Source of the DNA: Rossellomorea sp036867415
GTDB lineage: Bacteria; Bacillota; Bacilli; Bacillales; Bacillaceae_B
Direction: 5' to 3'
Length of the DNA stretch: 64,000 bases
NCBI RefSeq assembly: GCF_036867415.1
Contig: NZ_JBAJHU010000008.1
Coordinates: 1-64,000, forward strand
Below are positions 17,737 to 26,187 of the stretch, one piece after another (position 1 is the first letter of the stretch; each line of letters starts with the position of its first letter). The notes beneath the pieces were generated by a model, which saw nothing but the letters and a program-made list of their open reading frames with translations, had not been told where the DNA came from and did not search any database. Both the position numbers and the translations under genes were made by a program.

Positions 17737-18510
17737 ATGGTTAATGACTATAGTGATTTCATCCAAGGCATAAAAAGAAGGACCGGGATTGATTTATCCC
17801 TGTATAAAGAAGCGCAAATGAAAAGAAGACTCACAGCGCTGTATGAGAAAAAGGGATACACCAGCTTTCATGATTATTATATGACCATTAGTACGGATGA
17901 AGGGCATATGGCTGAATTCCTGGACCGGATGACGATCAATGTTTCTGAATTCTACCGGAACTATAAAAGGTGGGATGTTCTCGAGACACAAATCCTGCCC
18001 AGACTATTAAAGGGTAAGGGGACATTGAAGGTTTGGAGTGCAGCATGTTCGACCGGGGAAGAACCCTATACCTTAGCCATGATGCTTTCAAATTATCTTC
18101 CACTTTCCCGGCTCGATATCCTGGCAACGGATTTAGACAGGAATGCACTGCAAAGAGCAGAGCATGCAATCTATCCCGAACGATCACTGTCAGAAGTACC
18201 CGCTGAAATCAAACATAAGTTCTTCACTTCAGAAGGACCTCTATATAAAGTAAAAGAAGAAATTAAGAGTGCCGTGACTTTCAAACAGCAAAATCTGCTT
18301 GCGGATTCATTTGAAAAGGATTTTGATTTGATTGTTTGCCGAAATGTTCTAATCTACTTTACAGAAGAAGCAAAGGATCATTTATATAAAAAATTCAATG
18401 AATCCCTGAAAACGGGCGGGGTATTCTTCGTAGGGAGCACGGAACAGATTTTCAACCCTGGTCAATACGGTTTCCAATCCGAGGATACATTCTTTTATAA
18501 GAAAATATGA
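17737..18510 (+). CDS. cheR: Chemotaxis receptor methyltransferase
   Basis: Methylates glutamates of chemoreceptors with SAM during adaptation. The SAM site VWSAACSTGEEPYTLAM (residues about 97-113), the N-terminal helical domain (1-70) and the beta-subdomain CRNVLIYF region match CheR. The length is 257 residues. It stands alone, away from any che operon and just before aroC, the same place as in B. subtilis. Confidence 0.95.
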   Translation: MVNDYSDFIQGIKRRTGIDLSLYKEAQMKRRLTALYEKKGYTSFHDYYMTISTDEGHMAEFLDRMTINVSEFYRNYKRWDVLETQILPRLLKGKGTLKVWSAACSTGEEPYTLAMMLSNYLPLSRLDILATDLDRNALQRAEHAIYPERSLSEVPAEIKHKFFTSEGPLYKVKEEIKSAVTFKQQNLLADSFEKDFDLIVCRNVLIYFTEEAKDHLYKKFNESLKTGGVFFVGSTEQIFNPGQYGFQSEDTFFYKKI

Positions 18511-18675
18511 TTAATGAACGATGGATAAAGAGGCTTGCAGCTTTCGAACTGCGATGCTTCAATATTCATCGTTTTATTCTTTATCTGGACAAGTCTCCAG
18601 TGAATGTTGATATTTTTGTGCACAATTGGGTGAAAACAGGTATCCGGGAGGACAGCGGCAACTCTCTAAATTTTT

Positions 18676-18704
18676 TTGAAGATAGTACTAGGAATGAATA
18701 GAAT
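18676..18704 (+). promoter_or_regulatory. Possible sigma-A promoter of the aro operon
   Basis: TTGAAG (18676-18681), a 17-base spacer and TAGAAT (18699-18704) lie 54 bases before aroC. Confidence 0.5.
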
Positions 18705-18757
18705 ACTTATGTTATATTGGTACATAATTCTTTAACGAGTTGAAGGGGGAAAGTGTT

Positions 18758-19930
18758 ATGAGATATTTAACATCAGGAGAGTCTCATGGTCCGCAATTGA
18801 CGACGATCATCGAAGGCTTGCCGGCTGGTATGCCGATAGAAGCAGAAGACATCAACGGGGACTTGGCAAGAAGGCAGAAAGGCTATGGGCGCGGACGCAG
18901 GATGCAGATAGAGAAAGACCGCGTTTCAATCGTCGGAGGTGTGCGGCACGGATATACGCTTGGTTCACCTCTTGGGCTGGTAGTCGAGAATAAAGATTGG
19001 ACCCATTGGACGAAAGTGATGGGTATAGAGCCTATATCACCTGGCGAGGAAGATGAAGTGAAGAGAAAAATTTCACGTCCAAGACCGGGACATGCCGATT
19101 TGGTTGGAGGTATGAAATATGGCCACCGTGATCTGCGGAATGTCCTTGAACGATCGTCGGCAAGAGAAACCACTGTCCGGGTGGCAGCTGGGTCGGTCGC
19201 TAAAAAGTTGTTAAATCTTCTAGGTATAGAAGTGGTAGGCCACGTACTTGAAATCGGCGGAATCAAAGCAGAAAACGTAAACTACGATTCGATAAATGAT
19301 TTAAAAGAAAGAACAGAGGAATCGCCTGTCCGCTGTCTTGACGGTAATGCGGCAAGCAAAATGATGAATTTAATAGATGAAGCAAAGAAAAACGGCGACT
19401 CAATTGGAGGAGTCGTGGAAGTGATTGTGGAAGGAATGCCGCAAGGGGTCGGCAGTTATGTACATTACGACAGAAAGCTTGATGCTAAACTGGCCCGTGC
19501 CATCATGAGCATCAATGCATTTAAAGGTGTTGAATTCGGACTGGGGTTTGAAATGGCAAGAAAACCAGGCAGTGAAGTGCATGATGAAATACTTTGGAGT
19601 GAGGAAAAAGGTTACTACAGAAGAACGAATAGATTGGGTGGATTTGAAGGCGGGATGACAACGGGGATGCCTATCCACATTAAAGGTGTCATGAAGCCCA
19701 TCCCAACGCTGTATAAACCGCTGCAAAGCGTGGATATCGATACAAAGGAGCCATTTAAAGCAAGTATCGAAAGGTCTGACAGTTGTGCAGTGCCTGCCGC
19801 AAGTGTAGTGGCTGAGGCAGTCGTTGCATGGGAATTGGCAGAAGCGATCACGGAACAGTTTCACAGTGATCAATTTGATAAGCTCCAAAGGGATGTTGAA
19901 ACACTCCGGAGAGAAACGAAGGAATATTAA
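18758..19930 (+). CDS. aroC: Chorismate synthase
   Basis: Converts EPSP to chorismate with reduced FMN; the B. subtilis name is aroF. The family signatures GESHG (near residue 7), the RRQ-GYGRGxR segment near 40-50, RPGHAD near 110 and RSSARET near 135 are present. The length is 390 residues. ATG at 18758 follows AAGGGGGAAAG. Its stop is immediately followed by the aroB ATG. Confidence 0.97.
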   Translation: MRYLTSGESHGPQLTTIIEGLPAGMPIEAEDINGDLARRQKGYGRGRRMQIEKDRVSIVGGVRHGYTLGSPLGLVVENKDWTHWTKVMGIEPISPGEEDEVKRKISRPRPGHADLVGGMKYGHRDLRNVLERSSARETTVRVAAGSVAKKLLNLLGIEVVGHVLEIGGIKAENVNYDSINDLKERTEESPVRCLDGNAASKMMNLIDEAKKNGDSIGGVVEVIVEGMPQGVGSYVHYDRKLDAKLARAIMSINAFKGVEFGLGFEMARKPGSEVHDEILWSEEKGYYRRTNRLGGFEGGMTTGMPIHIKGVMKPIPTLYKPLQSVDIDTKEPFKASIERSDSCAVPAASVVAEAVVAWELAEAITEQFHSDQFDKLQRDVETLRRETKEY

Positions 19931-21034
19931 ATGAAAAAAATACATGTGAGAACTTCTTCAAAGTCATATGATGTGCTGCTTGGGAAAGGAATAACAGAGA
20001 ACATCACAACTTTCATTTCTGCTCAATTTCCCGACATCTCCACTGTTTGGATTATTGCAGATGAAGCAGTCTTTTCACTTTACGGTCAGGGTTTTGCAAA
20101 TGACCTTAAGCGATTCTATCCAATAACGATTTATACGGCTCCTCCAGGGGAGCAGTCAAAGAGCTTTGCTGTTTATCAGGATGCTATAACACATGGTCTC
20201 TGCAACCACGTCGACAGAAAGTCTCTTGTGATCGCATTTGGAGGTGGAGCCATAGGGGATCTTGCTGGTTTTGTAGCGTCGACCTATATGAGAGGCATAC
20301 CTTTCATTGGCGTACCTACAACTATACTCGCCCATGACAGCGCAGTCGGGGGGAAAGTAGCGATCAATCATCCCATGGGAAAGAACATGGTCGGTCAATT
20401 CTATCAGCCGGAAGGCGTCTTTTTCGACCTTGACTATTTTGACAGTTTACCTGCAAAAGAAGTTCTTTCAGGCTATGCTGAAGTGATCAAGCACGCATTT
20501 CTATCACAAGCTTCATTCCTTGAGGAATTGAAAACGAACTTCACAGCTGTGAGTGACCTGCGCGATGACTTTATCCTTGACTGTCTGTTAAAAGGGATCA
20601 AAGTCAAAGCAGATATCGTTTCGAAAGACGAGAAAGAAGCGGACATCCGGGCATACCTGAATTTAGGACACACATACGGGCATGCTGTTGAAAGCGCCTG
20701 CGGATATGGAAAGCGGACCCATGGTGAATCGGTCATGATCGGGATGGTGTATGCTCTTTATCTCAGTAAAAGATATTGCGGACTTTCAATCAACCTTGAA
20801 GAGTTTGTGCGCTGGGTGAGTTCGTTGGGTTACGATCTGTCCATCGAAGATAAAATTACGTTCGACCATCTTTTGGAAAAGATGAAAAGTGACAAAAAAT
20901 CAAAAGACCGTACCCCGGTATTCGTGCTGTTAAGAGAAATAGGGCATCCCATACTATCAAATGTCCCTCTAGAAGGACTCGCTGCGGCAGATCGATTCAT
21001 ACGGGATATTCCTAAATGGATTGGTGACAAATAG
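19931..21034 (+). CDS. aroB: 3-dehydroquinate synthase
   Basis: Second step of the shikimate pathway, NAD- and metal-dependent cyclisation of DAHP. Family motifs FGGGAIGDLAGFVA (near residue 98) and the metal-ligand region GHTYGHAVE (near 240) are visible, with PTTILAHDSAVGGK between. The length is 367 residues. It begins directly at the end of aroC with no gap. Confidence 0.96.
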   Translation: MKKIHVRTSSKSYDVLLGKGITENITTFISAQFPDISTVWIIADEAVFSLYGQGFANDLKRFYPITIYTAPPGEQSKSFAVYQDAITHGLCNHVDRKSLVIAFGGGAIGDLAGFVASTYMRGIPFIGVPTTILAHDSAVGGKVAINHPMGKNMVGQFYQPEGVFFDLDYFDSLPAKEVLSGYAEVIKHAFLSQASFLEELKTNFTAVSDLRDDFILDCLLKGIKVKADIVSKDEKEADIRAYLNLGHTYGHAVESACGYGKRTHGESVMIGMVYALYLSKRYCGLSINLEEFVRWVSSLGYDLSIEDKITFDHLLEKMKSDKKSKDRTPVFVLLREIGHPILSNVPLEGLAAADRFIRDIPKWIGDK

Positions 21035-21059
21035 AGAATAGAAAAAAGGGAGAGTGAGA

Positions 21060-21431
21060 ATGATGATGAGGGGAATCAGGGGAGCGACTACAGTTGAAGA
21101 GAATAACGAAAAGGAAATTCTCCATTCAACTCATGAACTGCTGAATCAAATGATTCTACATAACCATATTGATCACGATAAGGTGGCGTCCGTCTTCATA
21201 TCTACGACTTCAGATATAACGGAAGCGTTTCCTGCAAAAGCATTGAGGCACTTTAAAGATTGGAAATTCGTTCCCGTCATGTGTATGCAGGAACTCAATG
21301 TACCAGGCGGGCTGGAACGATGTATAAGGGTGATGATCCATTATAATACAGCATGCCCGCAAAAAGATATCCAGCATATTTATTTGAAGAATGCCGTCTC
21401 ACTGAGACCCGATTTGCTCAATAAGGAATAA
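21060..21431 (+). CDS. aroH: Chorismate mutase, AroH class
   Basis: Rearranges chorismate to prephenate. It starts MMMRGIRGATTVEE, the AroH signature, and is about 123 residues, the size of the trimeric B. subtilis enzyme and unrelated to the AroQ fold. Three overlapping ATG codons (21060, 21063, 21066) are possible; GGGAG best fits 21060. In B. subtilis trpEDCFBA follows aroH, but here hisC follows after 51 bases. Confidence 0.94.
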   Translation: MMMRGIRGATTVEENNEKEILHSTHELLNQMILHNHIDHDKVASVFISTTSDITEAFPAKALRHFKDWKFVPVMCMQELNVPGGLERCIRVMIHYNTACPQKDIQHIYLKNAVSLRPDLLNKE

Positions 21432-21482
21432 GTATAGGTATAAATAGTCAGTCGACATACGGATTGAAAGGAAGTTTTGTAT

Positions 21483-22583
21483 ATGCAATGGAAATCTCAA
21501 TTACACGATCTTAAAGCATATCAACCCGGAAAGACGATGGAAGATGTCAAAGAGCAATTCAATCTTGAAAAAGTAGTGAAGCTTGCATCAAATGAGAACC
21601 CATATGGATGCTCTCCAAAAGTAAAGTCCTTCATTTCTTCTGCAGCTGCGTCGCATGCCATTTATCCGGACGGGTACGCAAAGCAATTGCGCATGAAAGT
21701 AGCCGGCCATTTGTCAGTGGAGCCGCAGCAGCTGCTCTTTGGGAACGGCTCGGATGAAGTGATTCAAATGGTTTCAAGAGCACTGCTCGATCACACGAAA
21801 AGCACTGTGATGGCCGCACCTACCTTTCCCCAATACAAACATAACGCGATTGTAGAGGGGGCAGAGGTAAGGGAGGTTCCCCTCGACGGGGAGGGAAGGC
21901 ATCAGCTCGGGAAGATGCTTGACTGCGTTGATGAGACAACTGCTGTTGTCTGGTTGTGCTCCCCGAATAATCCAACAGGCGAATACATTCGTAAAGAAGA
22001 ACTTATCGACTTCCTCGACCGTGTTCCTTCAGGTGTATTGGTCGTATTGGATGAAGCCTATTTTGAATATGTCACTGCTGAGGATTATTATGATTCCATA
22101 GAATTACTTCAAACCTATCCACACCTTTTGGTGACAAGGACCTTTTCAAAAGCTTACGGCTTAGCTGGCTTCAGAATAGGTTATGGCGTGGGGAGCATGG
22201 ATGTAATCAGTAAATTGGAACCGATCAGGGAACCTTTCAACAACAATTCCCTCGCACAGGGGGCTGCCTCAGCTGCATTGGAGGATCAGGAATTCATCAA
22301 AGAGTGCAGGAAGCTGAATCGGAATGGGCTCCGCCAGTTTTATGAGTTTTGTGAAATCAGCGGAGTGAGATTTTTGAAATCCCAAGCGAACTTTATCCTG
22401 ATTGACTTCGGGGTCAGCGGGGATGAAGTCTTCCGATATCTGATGAGTAAGGGGTATATTGTCCGTTCAGGCGAAGCGCTGGGTTATCCTCAATCTGTCA
22501 GAATTACAGTCGGGTCGGCAGAACAAAATGAAGAGTTGATCTCACTGATGAAGGAGTTTCTTGCTCTTGCGAGGCAATACTGA
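21483..22583 (+). CDS. hisC: Histidinol-phosphate aminotransferase (HisC)
   Basis: PLP aminotransferase acting on histidinol phosphate and, in Bacillus, also on aromatic keto acids, which explains its place in this operon. KLASNENPYG near residue 33 and the PLP lysine in TFSKAYGLAG (about residue 222) are clear. The length is 366 residues. ATG at 21483 is favoured over a TTG at 21477 because AAAGGAAG lies eight bases before it. Confidence 0.95.
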   Translation: MQWKSQLHDLKAYQPGKTMEDVKEQFNLEKVVKLASNENPYGCSPKVKSFISSAAASHAIYPDGYAKQLRMKVAGHLSVEPQQLLFGNGSDEVIQMVSRALLDHTKSTVMAAPTFPQYKHNAIVEGAEVREVPLDGEGRHQLGKMLDCVDETTAVVWLCSPNNPTGEYIRKEELIDFLDRVPSGVLVVLDEAYFEYVTAEDYYDSIELLQTYPHLLVTRTFSKAYGLAGFRIGYGVGSMDVISKLEPIREPFNNNSLAQGAASAALEDQEFIKECRKLNRNGLRQFYEFCEISGVRFLKSQANFILIDFGVSGDEVFRYLMSKGYIVRSGEALGYPQSVRITVGSAEQNEELISLMKEFLALARQY

Positions 22584-22610
22584 CAAATCGCTGATAATTG
22601 AATAAACGGC

Positions 22611-22648
22611 AGCCGGAGGGTCATCAAGTTAACCTGTCCGGCTTTTTT
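22611..22648 (+). terminator. Intrinsic terminator between hisC and tyrA
   Basis: AGCCGGA and TCCGGCT form the base of the stem, extended by an inner GGGT/AACC pairing, followed by six T. It would end or attenuate transcription in the middle of the aromatic cluster. Confidence 0.75.
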
Positions 22649-22686
22649 CAAATGCATGAAAGTCTCATGTAAGGGAGAGAAGTAGA

Positions 22687-23790
22687 ATGGAAGGCAATGT
22701 ATTGATCGTGGGTATGGGATTGATCGGAGGTTCTCTTGCGCTTTGCATAAAAGAAGAACACCAATATGCCTCAATCACCGGATATGATGTAAATCATAAT
22801 GAATTACGTCTTGCCAAAACACTCGGCGTGATTGATGAAATGGCTTTGTCATTGGAACAAGGTGCTGAAAATGCGGACCTTATCATTATATCAACGCCGG
22901 TCACCCAAACTGAAAAAATTCTGAAGATATTACATAACACCAATCTGAAATCGGATGTCATAGTCACCGATACGGGAAGCACGAAAGAATGTATTATGAG
23001 AGCATCACTGCCTTTGATCAGCAAAGGAGTCACCTTCATAGGCGGACATCCGATGGCAGGTTCTCATAAAAGCGGAGTAAGTGCGGCGAAGAAAATTCTA
23101 TTTGAAAATGCCTTTTATATGCTCACACCGCCTGAGAGTATCCATAATGATAGGGTTGATACACTTAAGAGATGGCTAAGCGGAACACGTGCAAAGTTTC
23201 TTGTCGTTCATTCAGATGAACACGATGAACTGACGGGTATGATCAGCCACTTCCCTCACATCATCGCAGCGTCCCTTGTTCATCGAGCGAAGGATTCTTC
23301 AGGGGAGCACCCTTATCTGAAGAGACTTGCTGCGGGCGGATTTCGTGATATTACAAGAATTGCTTCTTCGAATCCGGTGATGTGGAAAGATATCACACTG
23401 CAAAACAGTCATGTGTTGCTGGATATACTCGGAAAGTGGAAAGTAGAAATGGAAGAAGTTATTGGGATGATAAGAGAAAATGATTCGGATAAGATATACA
23501 GTTACTTTCATGAGGCAAAGGTATTTCGTGATGAGCTTCCCGTCCTGTCGAAAGGGGCTATTCCAGCTTTTTACGACTTATATATTGATGTTCCCGATTA
23601 TCCGGGAATCATATCAGAGTTGACCGCCTTTTTAGCGGAAGAAAGAATCAGCTTGACCAATATTCGAATCCTTGAAACCCGTGAGGATTTATACGGTGTT
23701 TTGGTCATCAGCTTTCAAACCATTGAAGATCGTAAAAGAGCAGTGGAATGTCTGAAAGAAAAGACAACTTACGAGTTGTTTATCGATTAA
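22687..23790 (+). CDS. tyrA: Prephenate dehydrogenase with ACT domain
   Basis: Oxidative decarboxylation of prephenate to 4-hydroxyphenylpyruvate on the tyrosine branch. The NAD-binding GMGLIGGSLA begins near residue 9, the GGHPMAGSH active-site motif lies near 119, and a C-terminal ACT domain (about 297-367) suggests feedback control by an amino acid. The length is 367 residues. It is 11 bases from aroA and has AAGGGAGAGAAG upstream. Confidence 0.95.
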   Translation: MEGNVLIVGMGLIGGSLALCIKEEHQYASITGYDVNHNELRLAKTLGVIDEMALSLEQGAENADLIIISTPVTQTEKILKILHNTNLKSDVIVTDTGSTKECIMRASLPLISKGVTFIGGHPMAGSHKSGVSAAKKILFENAFYMLTPPESIHNDRVDTLKRWLSGTRAKFLVVHSDEHDELTGMISHFPHIIAASLVHRAKDSSGEHPYLKRLAAGGFRDITRIASSNPVMWKDITLQNSHVLLDILGKWKVEMEEVIGMIRENDSDKIYSYFHEAKVFRDELPVLSKGAIPAFYDLYIDVPDYPGIISELTAFLAEERISLTNIRILETREDLYGVLVISFQTIEDRKRAVECLKEKTTYELFID

Positions 23791-23801
23791 GGAGGAGAAC
23801 G

Positions 23802-25091
23802 ATGGAGAATAAATTAAAACTAACAAAGCCGGAACAAGGATTAAATGGGGAACTCCATGTTCCCGGGGATAAGTCGATTTCCCATCGCGCAGTCATGTTT
23901 GGCGCTGTAGCGGAAGGGAGGACGACGATTCATAATTTCCTGATGGGGGAAGATTGTTTAAGCACAATATCATGTTTCCGTAAATTGGGTGCAGATATCA
24001 AGCTGCAAGAAGATGCAGTAATAGTGGAAGGCAGCGGTTGGGACTCCTTGTCAGAGCCCGCTGAAATATTGGATACAGGAAATTCAGGGACGACGACCAG
24101 ACTGATGATGGGTGTCTTGGCTGGCAGACCATTTCATTCTGTCTTGATCGGAGATGAATCCATTGCAAAGCGTCCAATGAAAAGAGTGACAGATCCTTTA
24201 AAGCTATTCGGTACGGCTATCGATGGAAGAGATGGAGGTAACTTCACGCCGCTGTCCATACGAGGAGGCAGCTTAAAAGCCATTAAATACAGCCTTCCTG
24301 TCGCAAGTGCCCAAGTGAAATCCGCCATCTTGTTAGCGGGACTGCAGGCAGAAGGCGTGACAGAAATCACCGAGCCTCAAAGAACAAGGGACCATACTGA
24401 GAAGATGATTCTTGAATTCGGCGGGGAAATCGAGAGGCAGGAAGATACGATTAAGCTTCGCGGAGGACAAATACTCAGCGGGACCGATGTGTATGTCCCT
24501 GGAGATATTTCCAGTGCTGCATTTTTTATGACTGCTGCTGCGATCGTGAAAGGCAGCAGGGTCACCTTAAAGAACGTAGGGTTAAATGAAACAAGAACAG
24601 GTATCGTCGAAGTCATGCGAAGAATGGGCGCAAGAATGGAAGTGATGGAAAAGCCGGCTTCGGGGGAAAGAATCGGCGATATCATTGTGGAAACCTCCGA
24701 TCTCAATGGGATTGAAATTGGGGGAGATCTGATTCCAACACTTATTGATGAGATCCCTGTGATTGCGTTATTGGCAACACAGGCAAAAGGTACAACCATC
24801 ATCAAAGACGCAGAAGAATTAAAAGTCAAAGAAACGAATAGAATTGATGCCGTTGTACAGGAACTGAAGAAGCTTGGTGCCAATATTACAGCGACAGATG
24901 ACGGTATGATCATTGAGGGGACTAATACACTCCAAGGATCAGACGTCCATTCATGGGGAGATCACAGAATCGGAATGACGCTTGCAGTAGCCTCTTTAAT
25001 AACGGATTCTCCTGTTTATTTGGAAGATGCTGATGCCATTAAAATTTCTTATCCCCAATTCTTTGAAGATTTAAATATACTGGTAAAGTAA
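23802..25091 (+). CDS. aroA: 3-phosphoshikimate 1-carboxyvinyltransferase (EPSP synthase)
   Basis: Joins shikimate 3-phosphate and PEP; the B. subtilis name is aroE. GDKSISHRA near residue 20 and LDTGNSGTTTRL near 90 form the substrate sites, and the inverted two-domain architecture spans 429 residues. AAGGAGGAG sits just before the ATG at 23802. A Gly-rich TGNSGTT with no Ala substitution is seen at the PEP site. Confidence 0.97.
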   Translation: MENKLKLTKPEQGLNGELHVPGDKSISHRAVMFGAVAEGRTTIHNFLMGEDCLSTISCFRKLGADIKLQEDAVIVEGSGWDSLSEPAEILDTGNSGTTTRLMMGVLAGRPFHSVLIGDESIAKRPMKRVTDPLKLFGTAIDGRDGGNFTPLSIRGGSLKAIKYSLPVASAQVKSAILLAGLQAEGVTEITEPQRTRDHTEKMILEFGGEIERQEDTIKLRGGQILSGTDVYVPGDISSAAFFMTAAAIVKGSRVTLKNVGLNETRTGIVEVMRRMGARMEVMEKPASGERIGDIIVETSDLNGIEIGGDLIPTLIDEIPVIALLATQAKGTTIIKDAEELKVKETNRIDAVVQELKKLGANITATDDGMIIEGTNTLQGSDVHSWGDHRIGMTLAVASLITDSPVYLEDADAIKISYPQFFEDLNILVK

Positions 25092-25103
25092 TTCTGATTC
25101 CTT

Positions 25104-25132
25104 ACGGAAGAAGACCCCCTGTCTTCTTCCGT
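25104..25132 (+). terminator. Strong hairpin after aroA
   Basis: ACGGAAGAAGAC and GTCTTCTTCCGT form a perfect 12-base stem around CCCCT. Only TAAATTT follows, so termination may be partial. Confidence 0.6.
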
Positions 25133-25201
25133 AAATTTATGAACAAACAGTCATTTCCATTTCCCTTTCTTCATAGCTTGTCTATAAAGGAAGGTGAAGT
25201 G

Positions 25202-26101
25202 ATGAGTAAATATATTATCGAACGTGCCTGCTGTGCAATCCAAGACAACCTCCGTGAAATTTCTTTGTTGATTGAGGAGGACCGCATAACTGCTATAAGA
25301 AATAGTTTTTCTCATTATAACCATATGAGATTGAATGTTTCCCCCTTCATCATGACCCCTGTACATGTAATGTGTGATCTGGAGTTCCCCGTCGATCGAG
25401 AATTTACTTCTTTCAAGACCTATGTACTGAACCATTTTATATCAAAAGGGTGTACCACCATCCTGACGTCTTTTACTATTTCGTATGAATTTGAATTTCA
25501 TGATAAACTTCAGGAATGTAAAACATGTCTTTTAAACAGCCCCCTTGATTATACAATCGGTCTGGTTTCCCCGCCACGGTTGATAACACCCGAGATCATC
25601 AGGTTATGTAAACGGAATAAAGTTCCGGTCATTTGGTTGAAGCTGGATGACATGATAGCATTTAAATCGGTTAAATGGGGATGGATTAAAGGGCTGTTAC
25701 TTGATTACCCCATTACTTTTATCCCCTTTTTTACGACAAAACTGGACAAAAAAGAAAAAATAAAGCATCTTAAAATTTGGCAAAAAACTATGGAATTCGA
25801 GAAAATTCCTCATTTTTCAGAAGAAATACCGCAAAAAGTCCCAATGTCCATAGAAAAATTGAAAAAAATTGGCATATACCCGCATAGAGGAAATTTCCTG
25901 TCAGGTGGAGAAATAAGTTATAACCTCTATATGAAGAGTGAGGAGCTGCCCGTGCCTGACAGCGATTCATTTCATTATGAAAGTCATGAACTAAAATGTA
26001 CAATGAATAGAGGGAAGTATTACTATTTACATGATCAGGGCTACTTTTATCCTGGTGCAGGAAAAGAACTCAGAATTCAAACTCCGGGATTTTTCAACTG
26101 A
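25202..26101 (+). CDS. Amidohydrolase-like protein without metal ligands
   Basis: I do not know a name for this 299-residue protein. Its start (ATG 25202, AAGGAAGGTGA upstream) opens with a beta-rich segment (ERACCAIQD..LIEEDRITAI) like the N-terminal sandwich of amidohydrolases. The core follows with MTPVHVMCDLE (51-61) and KGCTTILTSF (82-91), the places of the usual P-G-x-D-x-H-x-H and GTTT motifs. The C-terminal part has KIGIYPHRGNFLSGGE (222-237) and a YFYPGAGKELR end, both like dihydropyrimidinase-type enzymes. The HxH metal pair is missing, so it is probably not a hydrolase. It sits between aroA and ypiA. What is seen is weak similarity; any function would be a guess. Confidence 0.6.
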   Translation: MSKYIIERACCAIQDNLREISLLIEEDRITAIRNSFSHYNHMRLNVSPFIMTPVHVMCDLEFPVDREFTSFKTYVLNHFISKGCTTILTSFTISYEFEFHDKLQECKTCLLNSPLDYTIGLVSPPRLITPEIIRLCKRNKVPVIWLKLDDMIAFKSVKWGWIKGLLLDYPITFIPFFTTKLDKKEKIKHLKIWQKTMEFEKIPHFSEEIPQKVPMSIEKLKKIGIYPHRGNFLSGGEISYNLYMKSEELPVPDSDSFHYESHELKCTMNRGKYYYLHDQGYFYPGAGKELRIQTPGFFN

Positions 26102-26187
26102 CAGTCCGATTTGGCAATGAGTTCTCCAGCATGAGGAAAGGTATGCTATTTTTATAGAAAATAATGCAGTATAGAAAGGAAATAAAC

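Noticed and set aside
19400..19945. 181-codon reverse frame inside aroC
   Set aside because: Fully within the unambiguous chorismate synthase gene, without a start site.
24377..24913. 178-codon frame on the reverse strand inside aroA
   Set aside because: Shadow of aroA codon use; no ribosome site and implausible composition (Ser/Thr/Ile-rich).
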